Shown piece by piece: positions 21,940 through 32,164 of a DNA stretch of 64,000 nt (position 1 is the first letter of the stretch; each line of letters opens with the position of its first letter). The stretch covers positions 119,957,509 to 120,021,508 of the forward strand of contig CP136068.1 of NCBI GenBank assembly GCA_032622095.1, in the 5' to 3' direction. The DNA comes from Siphonodentalium dalli (Eukaryota; Mollusca; Scaphopoda; Gadilida; Siphonodentaliidae). Under the pieces are notes generated by a model. It did no database searches. It was not told where the DNA came from and saw only the letters and a program-made list of their open reading frames with translations. Position numbers and translations under genes: made by a program.

Positions 21940-23795
21940 AGTTACTCAATCTGATCAGAGGGTCCCCATATCATCAAGATACAACAACAACATTTCTTCA
22001 AAATGCACTTAATTATCAGAATGGATTAATTGCAACAAAACAATGCTATTAAACCACTGTCAACTATGGTATAAAATTTCCCAAAATCTGTTATTTATCA
22101 ACATTTTGTTCAACAAAATATGGCCGTATTATCACTAGAGTATTCACGAAATTTGGCCGTATTACCACTTGTTATACGCCCGTTTGAAAAAAACGGCCGT
22201 ATTATAGTATTGGTCTGTCCGTATTTACTAATGACTACAGGTACTTATGTGGCTAAGATTGTGTAAAATGGATATTTATGTGCATAACTTCTGTTGCGTG
22301 GCTAGCCACGTAACAGCTTTCAGATGGACGTTCAAAAATTATCTATTTGGCCTAATCAGCTTATTTAATTTTGTAGTCACTCAAAATTTGGAAACAAAAA
22401 GTCCATCGATTTAGACATACATGACCCGTCAATAGGAGATGTCGGACACTGACTGATATTTATGTGGCTAGCCACCCAATCACGGACCTGTCAGTTTCTC
22501 CTATTCCACTGTCCCAGTTGCTGTGTGCAAGTTTTTGAGTTTTAATCAGCTTCTTCTGCTATAATTCCAACATGTTATGAATCCATAATCTGGAGTTTTA
22601 TCACTATCTACTACTTGATAGCCACATAAAATTTTATGGCTACTTGAGAAGCCACATAAAAACTAAAGCCACATTACCATTGCTAGCCACATAGGTCGGA
22701 GCCACATATCTACCCATTTGTTCGTCTGTCCGTCCGTCCGGGCATCCGTTAACCTGGTTTCCGGATGATAACTTTAGTTAGAGTGAACCAAATTTGGTAT
22801 GTGGGTTTATTAGCCGAAAAGTAAGTTCAAGTTCGAATTTGGGTTCCGCCCGCCAATTTTCACCGGAGTTATGCCCCTTATTTGACGTTTTTTGACTTAG
22901 AAAATCCTTGAAATTTGTTGTCCGGATGATAACTTTAGTATAGTTTATCGGAATGAATCCAAATTTGGTATATTACTTTCTCCCACCAAAACACAGGTCA
23001 AGTTCGAACTTGGGTTCTGTCCGACCATTTTTGGCAGAGTTATGCCCCTTTTTCGACTCAGAAAATTCAGTTTTTGTTATGTTTTTTGGTTTCTGGATGA
23101 TAACTCGATTTTGGAATGTTTATACAAAACCCGTTCTTTTGTGGATTACTTATATCGAAATACAGCTCAAGTCCGAATTTCGTTTTAATCCGATAATTTT
23201 TGCGAGAGTTATGGCCCCTTTTTTGACGTATTTGACTTAGAAAATCCCTGAAATTTGTTGTCCGGATGATAACTTTAGTTAGAGTGAACCGATTTCAATC
23301 AAATTTGGTATGTGGGTTTATTAGGAGAAAAGACAGCTCAAGTTCGAATTTGGGTTCCGTCTGCCAATTTTCACTGGAGTTATGCCCCTTATTTGACGTA
23401 ATTTGACTTAGAAAATCCCTGAAATTTGTCGTCCGGATGATAACTTTACTAGAGCTTATCGGATTCAATGATAATTTGGTATATTACTTTCTCCCACCAA
23501 AACACAGGTCAAGTTCAAATTTGAGTTCCGTCCGCCAATTTTCCCCAGATAGGGCGTATTTTGCACGCCCAGCGTAGCTCTTGTTTTTAGAGTTACATCT
23601 TCATCCGCATTTTTGACCGAGACAGTCTGTTTGACGACGTGTATCTGGGCCACAAATTATTGCACATATCGAGAAATAACAAACTTCAAAAATAGATATC
23701 TTATCACTCTGAGATTTGATGGGTGGGTTTCTCGACTCGAATCAAATATTTTTTACCCCCGAAGCCAAAGAAATAGTAATTTAGGAGCGTTAATT
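21940..23795. mobile_element. TTAA-target MITE, family B copy 2, split by another repeat
   Basis: The left arm, ACTCAATCTGATCAGAGGGT through TACAACAACA to TGGCCGTATTACCACTTG (about 21,945-22,170), matches the copy at 60,556. The right arm, AGAGTTACATCTTCATCCGC to CCAAAGAAATAGTAATTTAG, resumes at 23,588. The intervening 1.4 kb is a different repeat. The TTAA ends are eroded. Confidence 0.65.
22171..23587. mobile_element. Dispersed repeat with ATACGCCCG hairpin start and ~190-bp tandem core
   Basis: It begins with the hairpin ATACGCCCGTTTGAAAAAAA-type sequence (CGCCCGTTT / AAACGGCCG) and ends near GGGCGTATTTTGCACGCCCA then GCGTAGCTCTTG. The core repeats TCCGGATGATAACTTTAGT, AATTTGGTATGTGGGTTTAT and GAGTTATGCCCCTTATTTGA about four times (22,755 to 23,540). 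It interrupts a family B MITE, so it is the younger insertion. A non-autonomous Helitron-like identity is plausible but unproven. Confidence 0.6.
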
Positions 23796-24042
23796 CCAAT
23801 AATGCATCTTTAAATATGAGGAAGGTGCATATTTATATAAAATTTTATTGAAAACAAGAGCACCGCCACAGCATAATACACCTGTTGGCTTGTTTCAAAT
23901 TGGATTTCAGAAAGAATCCATGATTTCAGAAAGAATCCATAACATGGCCAAATTTTTTTTCAAACTTGCGTACCAAATTTCATTCTATTCAGTTAACATC
24001 AACTAAAGTCATCATCCAGAAACTAAGTAAATCCTATTTTAA

Positions 24043-24283
24043 CCCTTCCATGACTGGAGCTTCCTGAAAATTTGCAAAAACCCTGTGCCAATGCATTCTC
24101 TTATATATGCGAGCCTCGCATATATAAGAGAATACATTGGCCTAACATTATTTACCTTGACTATGTAAGCCAGTGCATTCTCTTATATATGCGAGGCTAC
24201 CTATGGGAGACTCACATATATAAGAGAATGCACTGGCACAAGATCCTTAATGCTGCACCAGCACAGCTCCCGTCATGAAAGGG
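24043..24283. mobile_element. TTAA-target double-hairpin MITE, family A copy 1
   Basis: Flanked by TTAA on both sides. The terminal inverted repeat is CCCTTYCATGACKGGAGCT. The interior holds two successive near-perfect palindromes, each built on GCATTCTCTTATATATGCGA and its inverse, bracketed by CCAATGCA / TGCATTGG-type ends. Confidence 0.88.
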
Positions 24284-25198
24284 TTAAAAGCCGAACAGAT
24301 AGACCAAAAGTATAATATGTCTCGTTTATTAAAACGGGCATCTAAAAAACACCTCAGAACTAGTGCTACTTAACCATTTGGCAGGTGAGTATGTCATATA
24401 TGACGTCATATCCATGGGTGAATATATTAATGAGTAATATTGTCAAACTCTATGCAGGGTTTACCTCCCTTGATGACTCAGTAAGACCGCTGCTATCGAC
24501 GACATTTTACTCACATTTGGTGGACTTCCGCGATATCAAGATATATACTAAGCGAGCCTCTCAACATGCTGCCTTTGTTAAACACACAAAATATCAATTA
24601 AAATTTGTGTAATTTCATACCTTAAGTTTGGAAAGTCCCATTAGAAGCAAAGAACTATATTGCGAAATGGTGTGATTGGGTTCTCCAATTATTTTATCAA
24701 CACAAAAGTATAAACGCACATGGGTGACAATGTCACGACAGCACGCGAATTCCAATTTGCTGCAATTTTAATGAGTAGCTTGCGAAAATCAAACTACCGC
24801 TCTGATCCTCCATTCTGCTATTAAGTTTTTAGTGTGGGAATTGTTCTCAAAGCACATAGGAAATTTTACTTTCGGTTTTCGCCATTTTTGCTGGAAAACC
24901 CCGTGCTAAATATAGAAACCACAGACTAGTACCCATCCGGTGACAGAGTCAGAAAGGAAGTATGACTGGTGTGCTCTGGTAGAGATTGTAATATTGTAAT
25001 AAAGACAACATTATTAAAAGCACGAATCAATGTATATTATTAAAATAACATATGTACACATTATATCCATGAAAAGTTTCCTTTTAGGAGATAAGTGTTC
25101 GAAGTTATGATACGGTAACATAATATTACAAAAAATGACAAATATATTGTTCCAACCGTAAAACAACATAAATATTGTTCTACCCGCCAAAGGGTTAA

Positions 25199-25663
25199 AG
25201 GTACTCAATCTGATTAGACGCTCCTACATTACTATTTCTTTGGCTTTGGGGGTAGAAAATATTTGATTCGAGTCGAGGAACCCACCCATCAAAGCTCAGA
25301 GTGATTAGATATTGATTTTTGAAATCTATTAATTTTCGGAGATGTGGGCCACAAGAGGGCAGAACCACATGCTCAAAAAGGACAAATTGCGGGTGTAAGA
25401 TGGATAACTCTAAAATAAAGTGGTTACTGTTAACAATAATAACCACTTGATTTTAAAGCTATCCATCTTACACCCGCAATTGGTCCGTTTTGACCACATG
25501 GTTCTTGCCAACTTGTGGCCCACATCTCCGAAAATTAATAAATTTCAAAAATTGATATCTAATCACTCTGAGCTTTGATGGGTGGGTTCCTCAAATCAAA
25601 TATTTTTTACCCCCAAAGCCAAAGAAATAGTAATTTAGGAGCGTCTGATCGGATTGAGTACCT
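25199..25663. mobile_element. TTAA-target MITE, family B copy 3 (full-length palindrome)
   Basis: TTAA at 25,195-25,198 and 25,664-25,667, with ends AGGTACTCAATCTGAT and GATCGGATTGAGTACCT. Almost the entire 465 bp is an inverted repeat (GATGGATAACTCTAAAATAA versus TTGATTTTAAAGCTATCCATC arms around 25,400-25,460), so a transcript would fold into a long hairpin. Confidence 0.88.
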
Positions 25664-26105
25664 TTAAAGCTCAACAACTACATTTTCAAAATTTTCTCTT
25701 TTTCAGATAATTCTTACAGGGTGCAATATCAGAGTAGTGCTTCACAACTAAATTGGCGGATGGCTTAAATTCACTGACCCACATTCATCTATTGTAGAAC
25801 ACTCCTTTAAATTTGCATTGGTAATGGTGTCAGAAAATGCTGTGTAATATGGCATTGCAGTAACACTTTATTTTCATTGTATATTACTGTGTTGCAATAG
25901 CTGAAACCATCATAATAAAATTTACGATTTTCATCTTCTCCAAACTTCTGGCTGGCTCGTCAAATTATATTATTTTGATAATTTATTAATACAGGCTTTT
26001 CTCTGTAACTTCATTTTATTGAACTGGCCATAACTATTATAATTTATTACACACTTAGCCGTGATTTATAAGGATTTCTCGGTGAATTTTAAAAATGATA
26101 ATGTC

Positions 26106-26359
26106 CAAGCCTTGAAATAATGTGTCTGTCATTTGCAGAATGAGGTCCCCAGAGGGTGAATTTAGTGATGCTACCCCGCATAGTGGGCTAGCATCACCAA
26201 ATTCACCCTCTGGGAACCTCATTCTGCTGAGGTGTAAGCAGAATGAGGTCCCCAGAGGGTGAATTTCGTGATGCTAGCCCGCTATGCGGGGTAGCATCAC
26301 TAAATTCACCCTCTGGGGACCTCATTCTGCAAATGACAGACACACTATTTCAAGGCTTG
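26106..26359. mobile_element. hAT-type MITE, family C copy 2
   Basis: Perfect 8-bp target duplication ATAATGTC at 26,098-26,105 and 26,360-26,367. The ends are CAAGCCTTGAAATAA and TATTTCAAGGCTTG; the interior has four alternating GAATGAGGTCCCCAGAGGGT / inverse blocks, including a GCTAGCCCGCTATGCGGGGT hairpin centre. Confidence 0.92.
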
Positions 26360-26773
26360 ATAATGTCACACCTGTGAATTACGTCCCTGGGGAGCGTGCG
26401 CGATCAGCTGCTCGGGGAATATTTTGTCACATATTATCTTTAGAATTAGCACAAAACAGATTAATCAATTGGTTTCGATGATTCGATAATTTCACCATGC
26501 ACGGATCCCCTCGTGAATTATTTCAGGCAATCATTGAAACCAATTGATTACTCTCTATATAATGGAAAGAGTATAAATTTGCCTACATACTCATCCCAAT
26601 TTTACAACAAATTCACTTTGACATTCTGGTATGCAGTATCTAATTGCCAGTGATCAGATGGTTACAGTATGTAATTTCAGAGGAAGTGCATTGTGCTGTT
26701 TTGATAATGGAGATCTGTTCGCATGTTCAGACTGATAGCCAGCTTATGTCTCAGTGAAAGGGCTTCCTTTTAA

Positions 26774-27024
26774 CCCTTTCATGGCGGAAGCTGTGCTGGT
26801 GCAGAATTAAAGATCCTGTGCCAGTGCATTCTCTTATATCAAAGACTCCCATTGGGAGCCTTGCATATAAGAGAATGCAATGGCTTACAAGGTCAGGGTA
26901 AATATTGTTAGGACAATGTATTATCTTATATATGTGAGGCTCCCTATGAGAGACTCACATATATAAGAGAATACATTGGCCCAGGGTTTTCACAAAAATT
27001 CACAAAGCTCCAGTCATGGAAGGG
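26774..27024. mobile_element. TTAA-target double-hairpin MITE, family A copy 2
   Basis: TTAA at both ends (26,770-26,773; 27,025-27,028). CCCTTTCATGGCGGAAGCT opens the element and GCTCCAGTCATGGAAGGG closes it. Two internal palindromes (GTGCATTCTCTTATATC.. and TGTATTATCTTATATATGTG..). Confidence 0.88.
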
Positions 27025-27033
27025 TTAAAGATC

Positions 27034-27119
27034 TCCCCGTAGCCGAATTGGTTAGGTGTCAGACACCATTGCAGTCTGGGCTAGACAAGGTTAGGCGATG
27101 GTTCGAACCCCAACATGGA
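27034..27119 (+). tRNA. tRNA-like sequence (degenerate tRNA or SINE head)
   Basis: The sequence has an A-box-like TAGCCGAATTGGTTAGG and a B-box GGTTCGAACCC, 86 nt apart end to end, with a CAGAC/GTCTG stem between them. That length would suit a long-variable-arm tRNA. The acceptor stem (TCCCCGT against ACATGGA) has two mismatches and the T stem pairs poorly, so a functional tRNA is unlikely. A tRNA-derived SINE promoter or a pseudo-tRNA fits better. No second copy was found in the window. Confidence 0.35.
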
Positions 27120-27359
27120 CTGATTTTTCAAGCTTGAGCCGAGTTTTGGGACATCTCAATGTGCCAATCTGATGGTACATGTAACATGGCCGTTTTGATA
27201 AGAAATGATAATTTGTTTACACGTATAAAACATGAACTCATCGTAGTCACCAGTGACTCCACCCATTTTTTAAATGGGCATTAACATGTTGATTGCCAAC
27301 TATGAGTTACCTATACTTTTTGCATGTAATTGAATGGGAGCTGGCACACAATGTGTTAA

Positions 27360-27587
27360 CCATTTCATGATGGAAGCAATGTTAGTGCAGCATTAATGAT
27401 CATGTGCTAGTGCATTCTCTTACGGTATATATGCCAGTCTCCCATAGTGAGCCTCACATATACAAGAGAATGTACTGGCTTACATGGTCAAGGTAAATAT
27501 TTTTAGGCCAATGTATTCTCTTATATACGAGGCTCATTGGCACCTTCGGTTTCCGCAAAATTTCAGGAACCTCCAGTCATGGAAGGG
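27360..27587. mobile_element. TTAA-target double-hairpin MITE, family A copy 3
   Basis: TTAA on the left (27,356-27,359), TTAG on the right. The left terminal repeat is CCATTTCATGATGGAAGC and the right is CTCCAGTCATGGAAGGG. It contains the same two TATATA hairpins in diverged form. Confidence 0.8.
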
Positions 27588-28206
27588 TTAGTCAGTGAAT
27601 AAATAGAGAGTTCACCTGCAGGATGGTAAGAAACCATCCAAATCACAGATGTGCTTGAATTTCATAAATCTCACTCCTTTTCTTCCAATCATGAAGCTAT
27701 GCTTGCCTCTGTAGTTATAAAAATGTTGTTGCATCACTGGTATTTGCAATTTTGTTACATTTTGTCTGCTCAATCTAGTCACAAGCAGTTTTATATCTTA
27801 TACCATGACACAAATGTTCCACTTGAATAAGTTTGTAGAATTTTATATGGGTTAGTTGGTTTGACGCAGTGTGAAATTATAGAAAACAACATACTATATA
27901 TTTATCACATGTCATCATCCATTTCATTACTGAATGGATTCTCCTATGCACCTAAAAAGTCCACATCGGAATATTATTCATTTGAACATGTGTTACGTAA
28001 ATACCAATGCAGAAGACAGAATTCCTTTCAGTCATTTGGAGGGAATGTTTTCTTAACAATTTCGGGCTAATCCATTCTGATCAGAGGTGACTGTTTGACA
28101 AGACCATGTTTTATGCTGAAAATTGCTTCAAACTGTACATTATTCCAGCGAAAGGAATTATCTCGGCCTCGATTGATCCTTTTGCTGAAATAATGTACCG
28201 TTTGAA

Positions 28207-28447
28207 CAAGCCTTGAAATAGGGTGTCTGTCATTTGCAGAATGAGGTCCCCAGAGGGTGAATTTAGTGATGCTACCCTGCATAGCGGGCTAGCATCACCA
28301 AATTCACCCTCTGGGAACCTCATTCTGCTGAGGTGTAAGCAGAATGAGGTCCCCAGAGGGTGAATTTGGTGATGCTAGCCCGCTATGCGGGGTAGCATCA
28401 CTAAATTCACCCTGTGGGGACCTCATTCTTCACTATTTCAAGGCTTG
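28207..28447. mobile_element. hAT-type MITE, family C copy 3
   Basis: CAAGCCTTGAAATAG to CTATTTCAAGGCTTG, flanked by CGTTTGAA and AGTTTGAA (7 of 8 identical), consistent with an aged 8-bp target duplication. Internal organisation as in the copy at 26,106. Confidence 0.87.
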
Positions 28448-28629
28448 AGTTTGAAGCCATTATCCTGTACTGAATACTTTTAGAAACTGAATCGGATAAT
28501 CAATTCAGGAGGGAATAAGTTAACAAGAAAAAGAGACGTCAACAAGAAGTTTGACATGTTCTGTACCAGTGATGAATCTGAAATACGATGAATTAATTCT
28601 TCACCACATTTGTAATTTCTTGTAACTTA

Positions 28630-28802
28630 CAGTAATGCCCTAAATAATCGACTCATTAACCACAGCGGAATTATGGGTAATTTTTCAGGATTTAGTCGGA
28701 AATATGGCTTGTTGCCATTCATCGGAAAGCTCTCAGCTAAATCCTGAAAAATTACCCATAATTCTGCTATCGTTAAGGAGTCGATTATTTAGGGCATTAC
28801 TG
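28630..28802. mobile_element. TA-target foldback MITE, family E copy 1
   Basis: A near-perfect palindrome of ~173 bp with termini CAGTAATGCCCTAAATAATC and its inverse, flanked by TA on both sides. TA targets and CAGT ends are typical of Tc1/mariner-derived MITEs. The arms carry AGGATTTAGTCGGAAATATG on one side only. Confidence 0.82.
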
Positions 28803-28909
28803 TATGTTTTATTGATGGTACATGTATATCAATTTGTAAATTTATCACATATATTTATTGTGGAAATAAATTTTCCAAATCAACCTATTTCGGTATTGAC
28901 GTCTTGAAA

Positions 28910-29190
28910 ATAAATGGGGTTCTTTCCAATTGGGAAGTAATGATTAGGTAGGATTTGATAATTTATTAAATAATGATTTAGACATAATTAACAAGACATA
29001 ATTGATTCACATACATGATAAGGCAAACATGAATTTAATTTTATTGTAGGCCCATATGATGGGGAGAGGTTCAGCAAAATCACAGTTACGATTAGTTAGT
29101 CTTCGTTAAACTTTATGTAGAGCCATAAACACGTTTGCAAAAGGACGACGAGCAGTATTGAACACAGTAACACATGCTAATACTTTGCAT
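28910..29190. other. Intergenic AT-rich sequence, nothing recognised
   Basis: No repeat shared elsewhere in the window, RNA or coding signal was recognised. Confidence 0.5.
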
Positions 29191-29359
29191 ACAAATTCAC
29201 CCTCTGGGAACCTCATTCTGCTGAGGAGTAAGCAAAATGAGGTCCCCAGAGGGGTGAATTTGGTGATGCTAGCCCGCTATGCGGGGGTAGCTAGCATCAC
29301 TAAATTCACCCTCTGGGGACCTCATTCTGCAAATGACAGACACCCTATTTCAAGGCTTG
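29191..29359. mobile_element. hAT-type MITE, family C copy 4 (left-truncated)
   Basis: It begins within the element at AAATTCACCCTCTGGGAACC and ends CTATTTCAAGGCTTG. No left terminus or target duplication remains. Confidence 0.8.
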
Positions 29360-29568
29360 AATCAGAGTAAGCACAATGTTTGCAGTAATTGGCCAATTGA
29401 GGATACTTGGTATCAGGTTTGATAAGTGATGGCTATATTTATTTTTAAGATAAAACATAATATGTTGGCTGGGTGTTTGTTTATTTATTGAAATGAAGTT
29501 TTTGATACAAAAGTAATAAGTTGGGATCCTATTTGTAGTGTTGGTTAGGACCTCAAGGCTGCAGATAA

Positions 29569-30531
29569 CCTTTTGAGTGCCAGGTCCGATTTTTGTATCA
29601 ACCCATATACCCTGTGCCAATGCATTCTCTTATATATGCGAGTCGACCATAGGTCGCCTCGCATATATAAGAGAATGCATTGGCCTAACAATTTTTCATC
29701 ATTTGTTATTATTTTTTACAATTTTTTACAATTTTAATATTTTTTTCTTATATTCTTTAACATACTTATTTTGTAGGTTTAGTGCCAGGGAATCTTACGT
29801 TTTTCATGGGCATCAAACTTATTACTATGAATACTTGGGTGATAGTTTTGAGTTATAACATGCCCTTAAGGTTTTATCCAGTTTGTTTTTAAATTCGCTA
29901 TAGCATGCTTAAAGGTACTCAACCCGATAAAACTCCTCTCAATTACAATTTCAATGGCTTCGGGGGTCAAAAATATTTGATTCGAGTCGAGGAAGTCACC
30001 CATCAAAGCTCAGATTTGTTAGATATCGATTTTAGAAATCTATTATTTTTCATTATCGGGAATACTATCTGGCCCAGAACTCAGTCAAAATTGCGTTAAA
30101 ATTACCACTTGATTTTAGAGTTATTCATCCTTATCTGTTTGAATAGATTTGGAGTACACATCCAGAGCAGATTACGGCAGTTATTGGTACTCATCTCGAG
30201 AACATAACAAATTTGAAAAATCAATATCTAATAACTCTGAGCTTTGTTTGATGGGTTCCTCGACTCGAATCAAATATTTTTTACCCCCAAAGCCAAAGAA
30301 ATAGTAATATAGGACCCTCTGATCGGATTGTTGTTGGAATCTGTTGAGATGGGGACCCTCTTTACGGGTTGAGTACCTTTAAGCATACCCAAACAAAATT
30401 CAACCCAAAATAATCTAAAAAAAAAAAATTAAATTTTTTTAAAAATTTTTAGGGCCGATTTTACAGACCGTAAATTAGGGCCGATGAATCGAATCGTTTT
30501 AGGATGAAATCGGCCCCTGGCACTGAAAGGG
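29569..30531. mobile_element. TTAA-target element, family A variant, with nested family B MITE
   Basis: The ends are CCTTTTGAGTGCCAGGTCCG and the inverse GGCCCCTGGCACTGAAAGG, with TTAA on the right and ATAA on the left. The interior has one near-perfect 67-bp palindrome (29,617-29,683, centre GTCGACCATAGGTCG) and a complete family B element at 29,913-30,378. Confidence 0.75.
29913..30378. mobile_element. TTAA-target MITE, family B copy 4, nested
   Basis: TTAA at 29,909-29,912 and 30,379-30,382, with ends AGGTACTCAACCCGAT and GGTTGAGTACCT. Its sequence is very close to the copy at 10,629 (same TTCGGGGGTCAAAAATATTT arm), which suggests a recent shared source. Confidence 0.88.
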
Positions 30532-30573
30532 TTAACAGTAAAAGCCAAATGCGGCCAAAATAAGAACTCCAAA

Positions 30574-30804
30574 ATGTTCTCGTCTACTGGAGCATCAAAA
30601 TCAAAGGTCATGCGATTAAACAATTTCATTGCAGATATGAATCTTCTCCGACATTACCCCATCAAATCGACACAACCTTTTGATGTCAAACACAGTCATA
30701 GACTCGCAACACTTCTGATGACTGATATCATGAAAACTGCTAAAATGGCCCCGAACCCGAGAAGTAATAAATTAGCTTCATTCGACATGTTGATAGGCAG
30801 ATAA
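30574..30804 (+). CDS. Short open frame, not recognised
   Basis: 76 codons, basic (FIADMNLLRHYPIKSTQPFD then KHSHRLATLLMTDIMKTAKM), with no identifiable domain. It starts within intergenic sequence between TEs with no splice context. I consider it more likely chance or a decayed TE gene than a host gene. Confidence 0.15.
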   Translation: MFSSTGASKSKVMRLNNFIADMNLLRHYPIKSTQPFDVKHSHRLATLLMTDIMKTAKMAPNPRSNKLASFDMLIGR

Positions 30805-31615
30805 TGGGTGTATATTGGTTGTGAAGACCACGAGGTGTCCAATGAGTACATCCTTTGTCCATATTCTGATTTGTCTGGTAATTATCAAGAGCAACTGGCA
30901 GCGAGAATTAAATTAGCGCAAGCGTATTTGAAACTATTGAAGTCAATCCCTTACTCAAACGACAAGAATTTCTAAGCTAAATGAACTCAATTGTGCTTGA
31001 TCACACAAAATGTCACAAATGCCACATTTATATCGCTGTGACCACACGTCTTCAGATTACTCACATACGGGTCAGAATTTGTAAACATGTACATCGTGGC
31101 CATTCATACATTGTGCAGTGGCTCATTGTCTGCACAGATGAAGCATTTGGCCGATTTGGGTCATATCCATTCATGATTCGATACCCAAATTGAATTGAAA
31201 AAATAATGTCCGAAACGCAAGGCTCTATTTCGAGGAACTCTTGTTCTATGCCATATAATATGGATGGGATGCAAAGGTGATTATGGAAATTGGACGTAAG
31301 CGAGCATGGGAGAGCTCTAATCATTATCAATGTGATATTTTATAGAAGCGGTGTAATTGAACACTTTTATCCACTGATGACTTCCTCCGTTGCCAACATA
31401 AAGCCTGCTTGATAAACGATAAAGACACACTGTGTCTACATGTAGCTCTCTCATATCAGATGAGGCCATGCATAATGAGGTCCCATAGAATGAATTTGGT
31501 GATGCTAGCCCGCTGTACAAATGTGCAGCACCATACTTTGAGGCCTGATTGGCATCATAATTTACTATTCCGTTCTGAATACATCAGCAGAGTGTTCCAC
31601 ATCACTTTAAGTTTA
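30805..31615. other. Intergenic, mostly unassigned; small family C fragment
   Basis: Near 31,479-31,520 there is a short decayed family C fragment (GAGGTCCCATAGAATGAATT then GGTGATGCTAGCCCGCTG). I see nothing else to annotate. Confidence 0.5.
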
Positions 31616-31619
31616 TTAA

Positions 31620-32067
31620 CCCTTTACCCAACAAAACGGCCAAAAACGCCCAAATAAAGCCTAAAATATATTCGGTCTGTCTCAATAACACCATACAAGT
31701 ATGGATATCATTGGAACCGGTTCATTGACCACATTGTGATGGTTGCAGTTATGCCCTGTGCCAATGCATTCTCTTATATATGCGAGTCGACCATAGGTCG
31801 CCTCGCATATATAAGAGAATGCATTGGCCTAAAAAAAATCTTTTTAAAACACTTTTTACCATTTTGTCTTACATTCTTTAACAATTTTATAATTTTTTCT
31901 TACATTTTTTAACAATTTTTATAATATTTTTCTACATTCTTTGACAATTTTATCATTTTTAATATGTGTTAAGCCAATGCATTCTCTTATATATGCGAGG
32001 CGACCTATGGTCGACTCGCATATATAAGAGAATGCATTGGCACAGAGCCGTTCTGTTGGGTAAAGGG
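31620..32067. mobile_element. TTAA-target double-hairpin element, family A variant with different tips
   Basis: TTAA at 31,616-31,619 and 32,068-32,071. The terminal repeat is CCCTTTACCCAACAAAACGG / CGTTCTGTTGGGTAAAGGG. Two near-identical 67-bp palindromes (31,761-31,828 and 31,975-32,041) flank an AT-rich spacer of repeated ACATTCTTTAACAATTTTAT-like sequence. The second is in reverse order relative to the first. Confidence 0.85.
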
Positions 32068-32164
32068 TTAACAGCATAAGAACCAAAGAACTATTTCTTT
32101 ATCTACTGCACTCCGGTTTGCCCAAGTCATGAATACTAATTTGCTTCCTTGGACTCATAAATGC

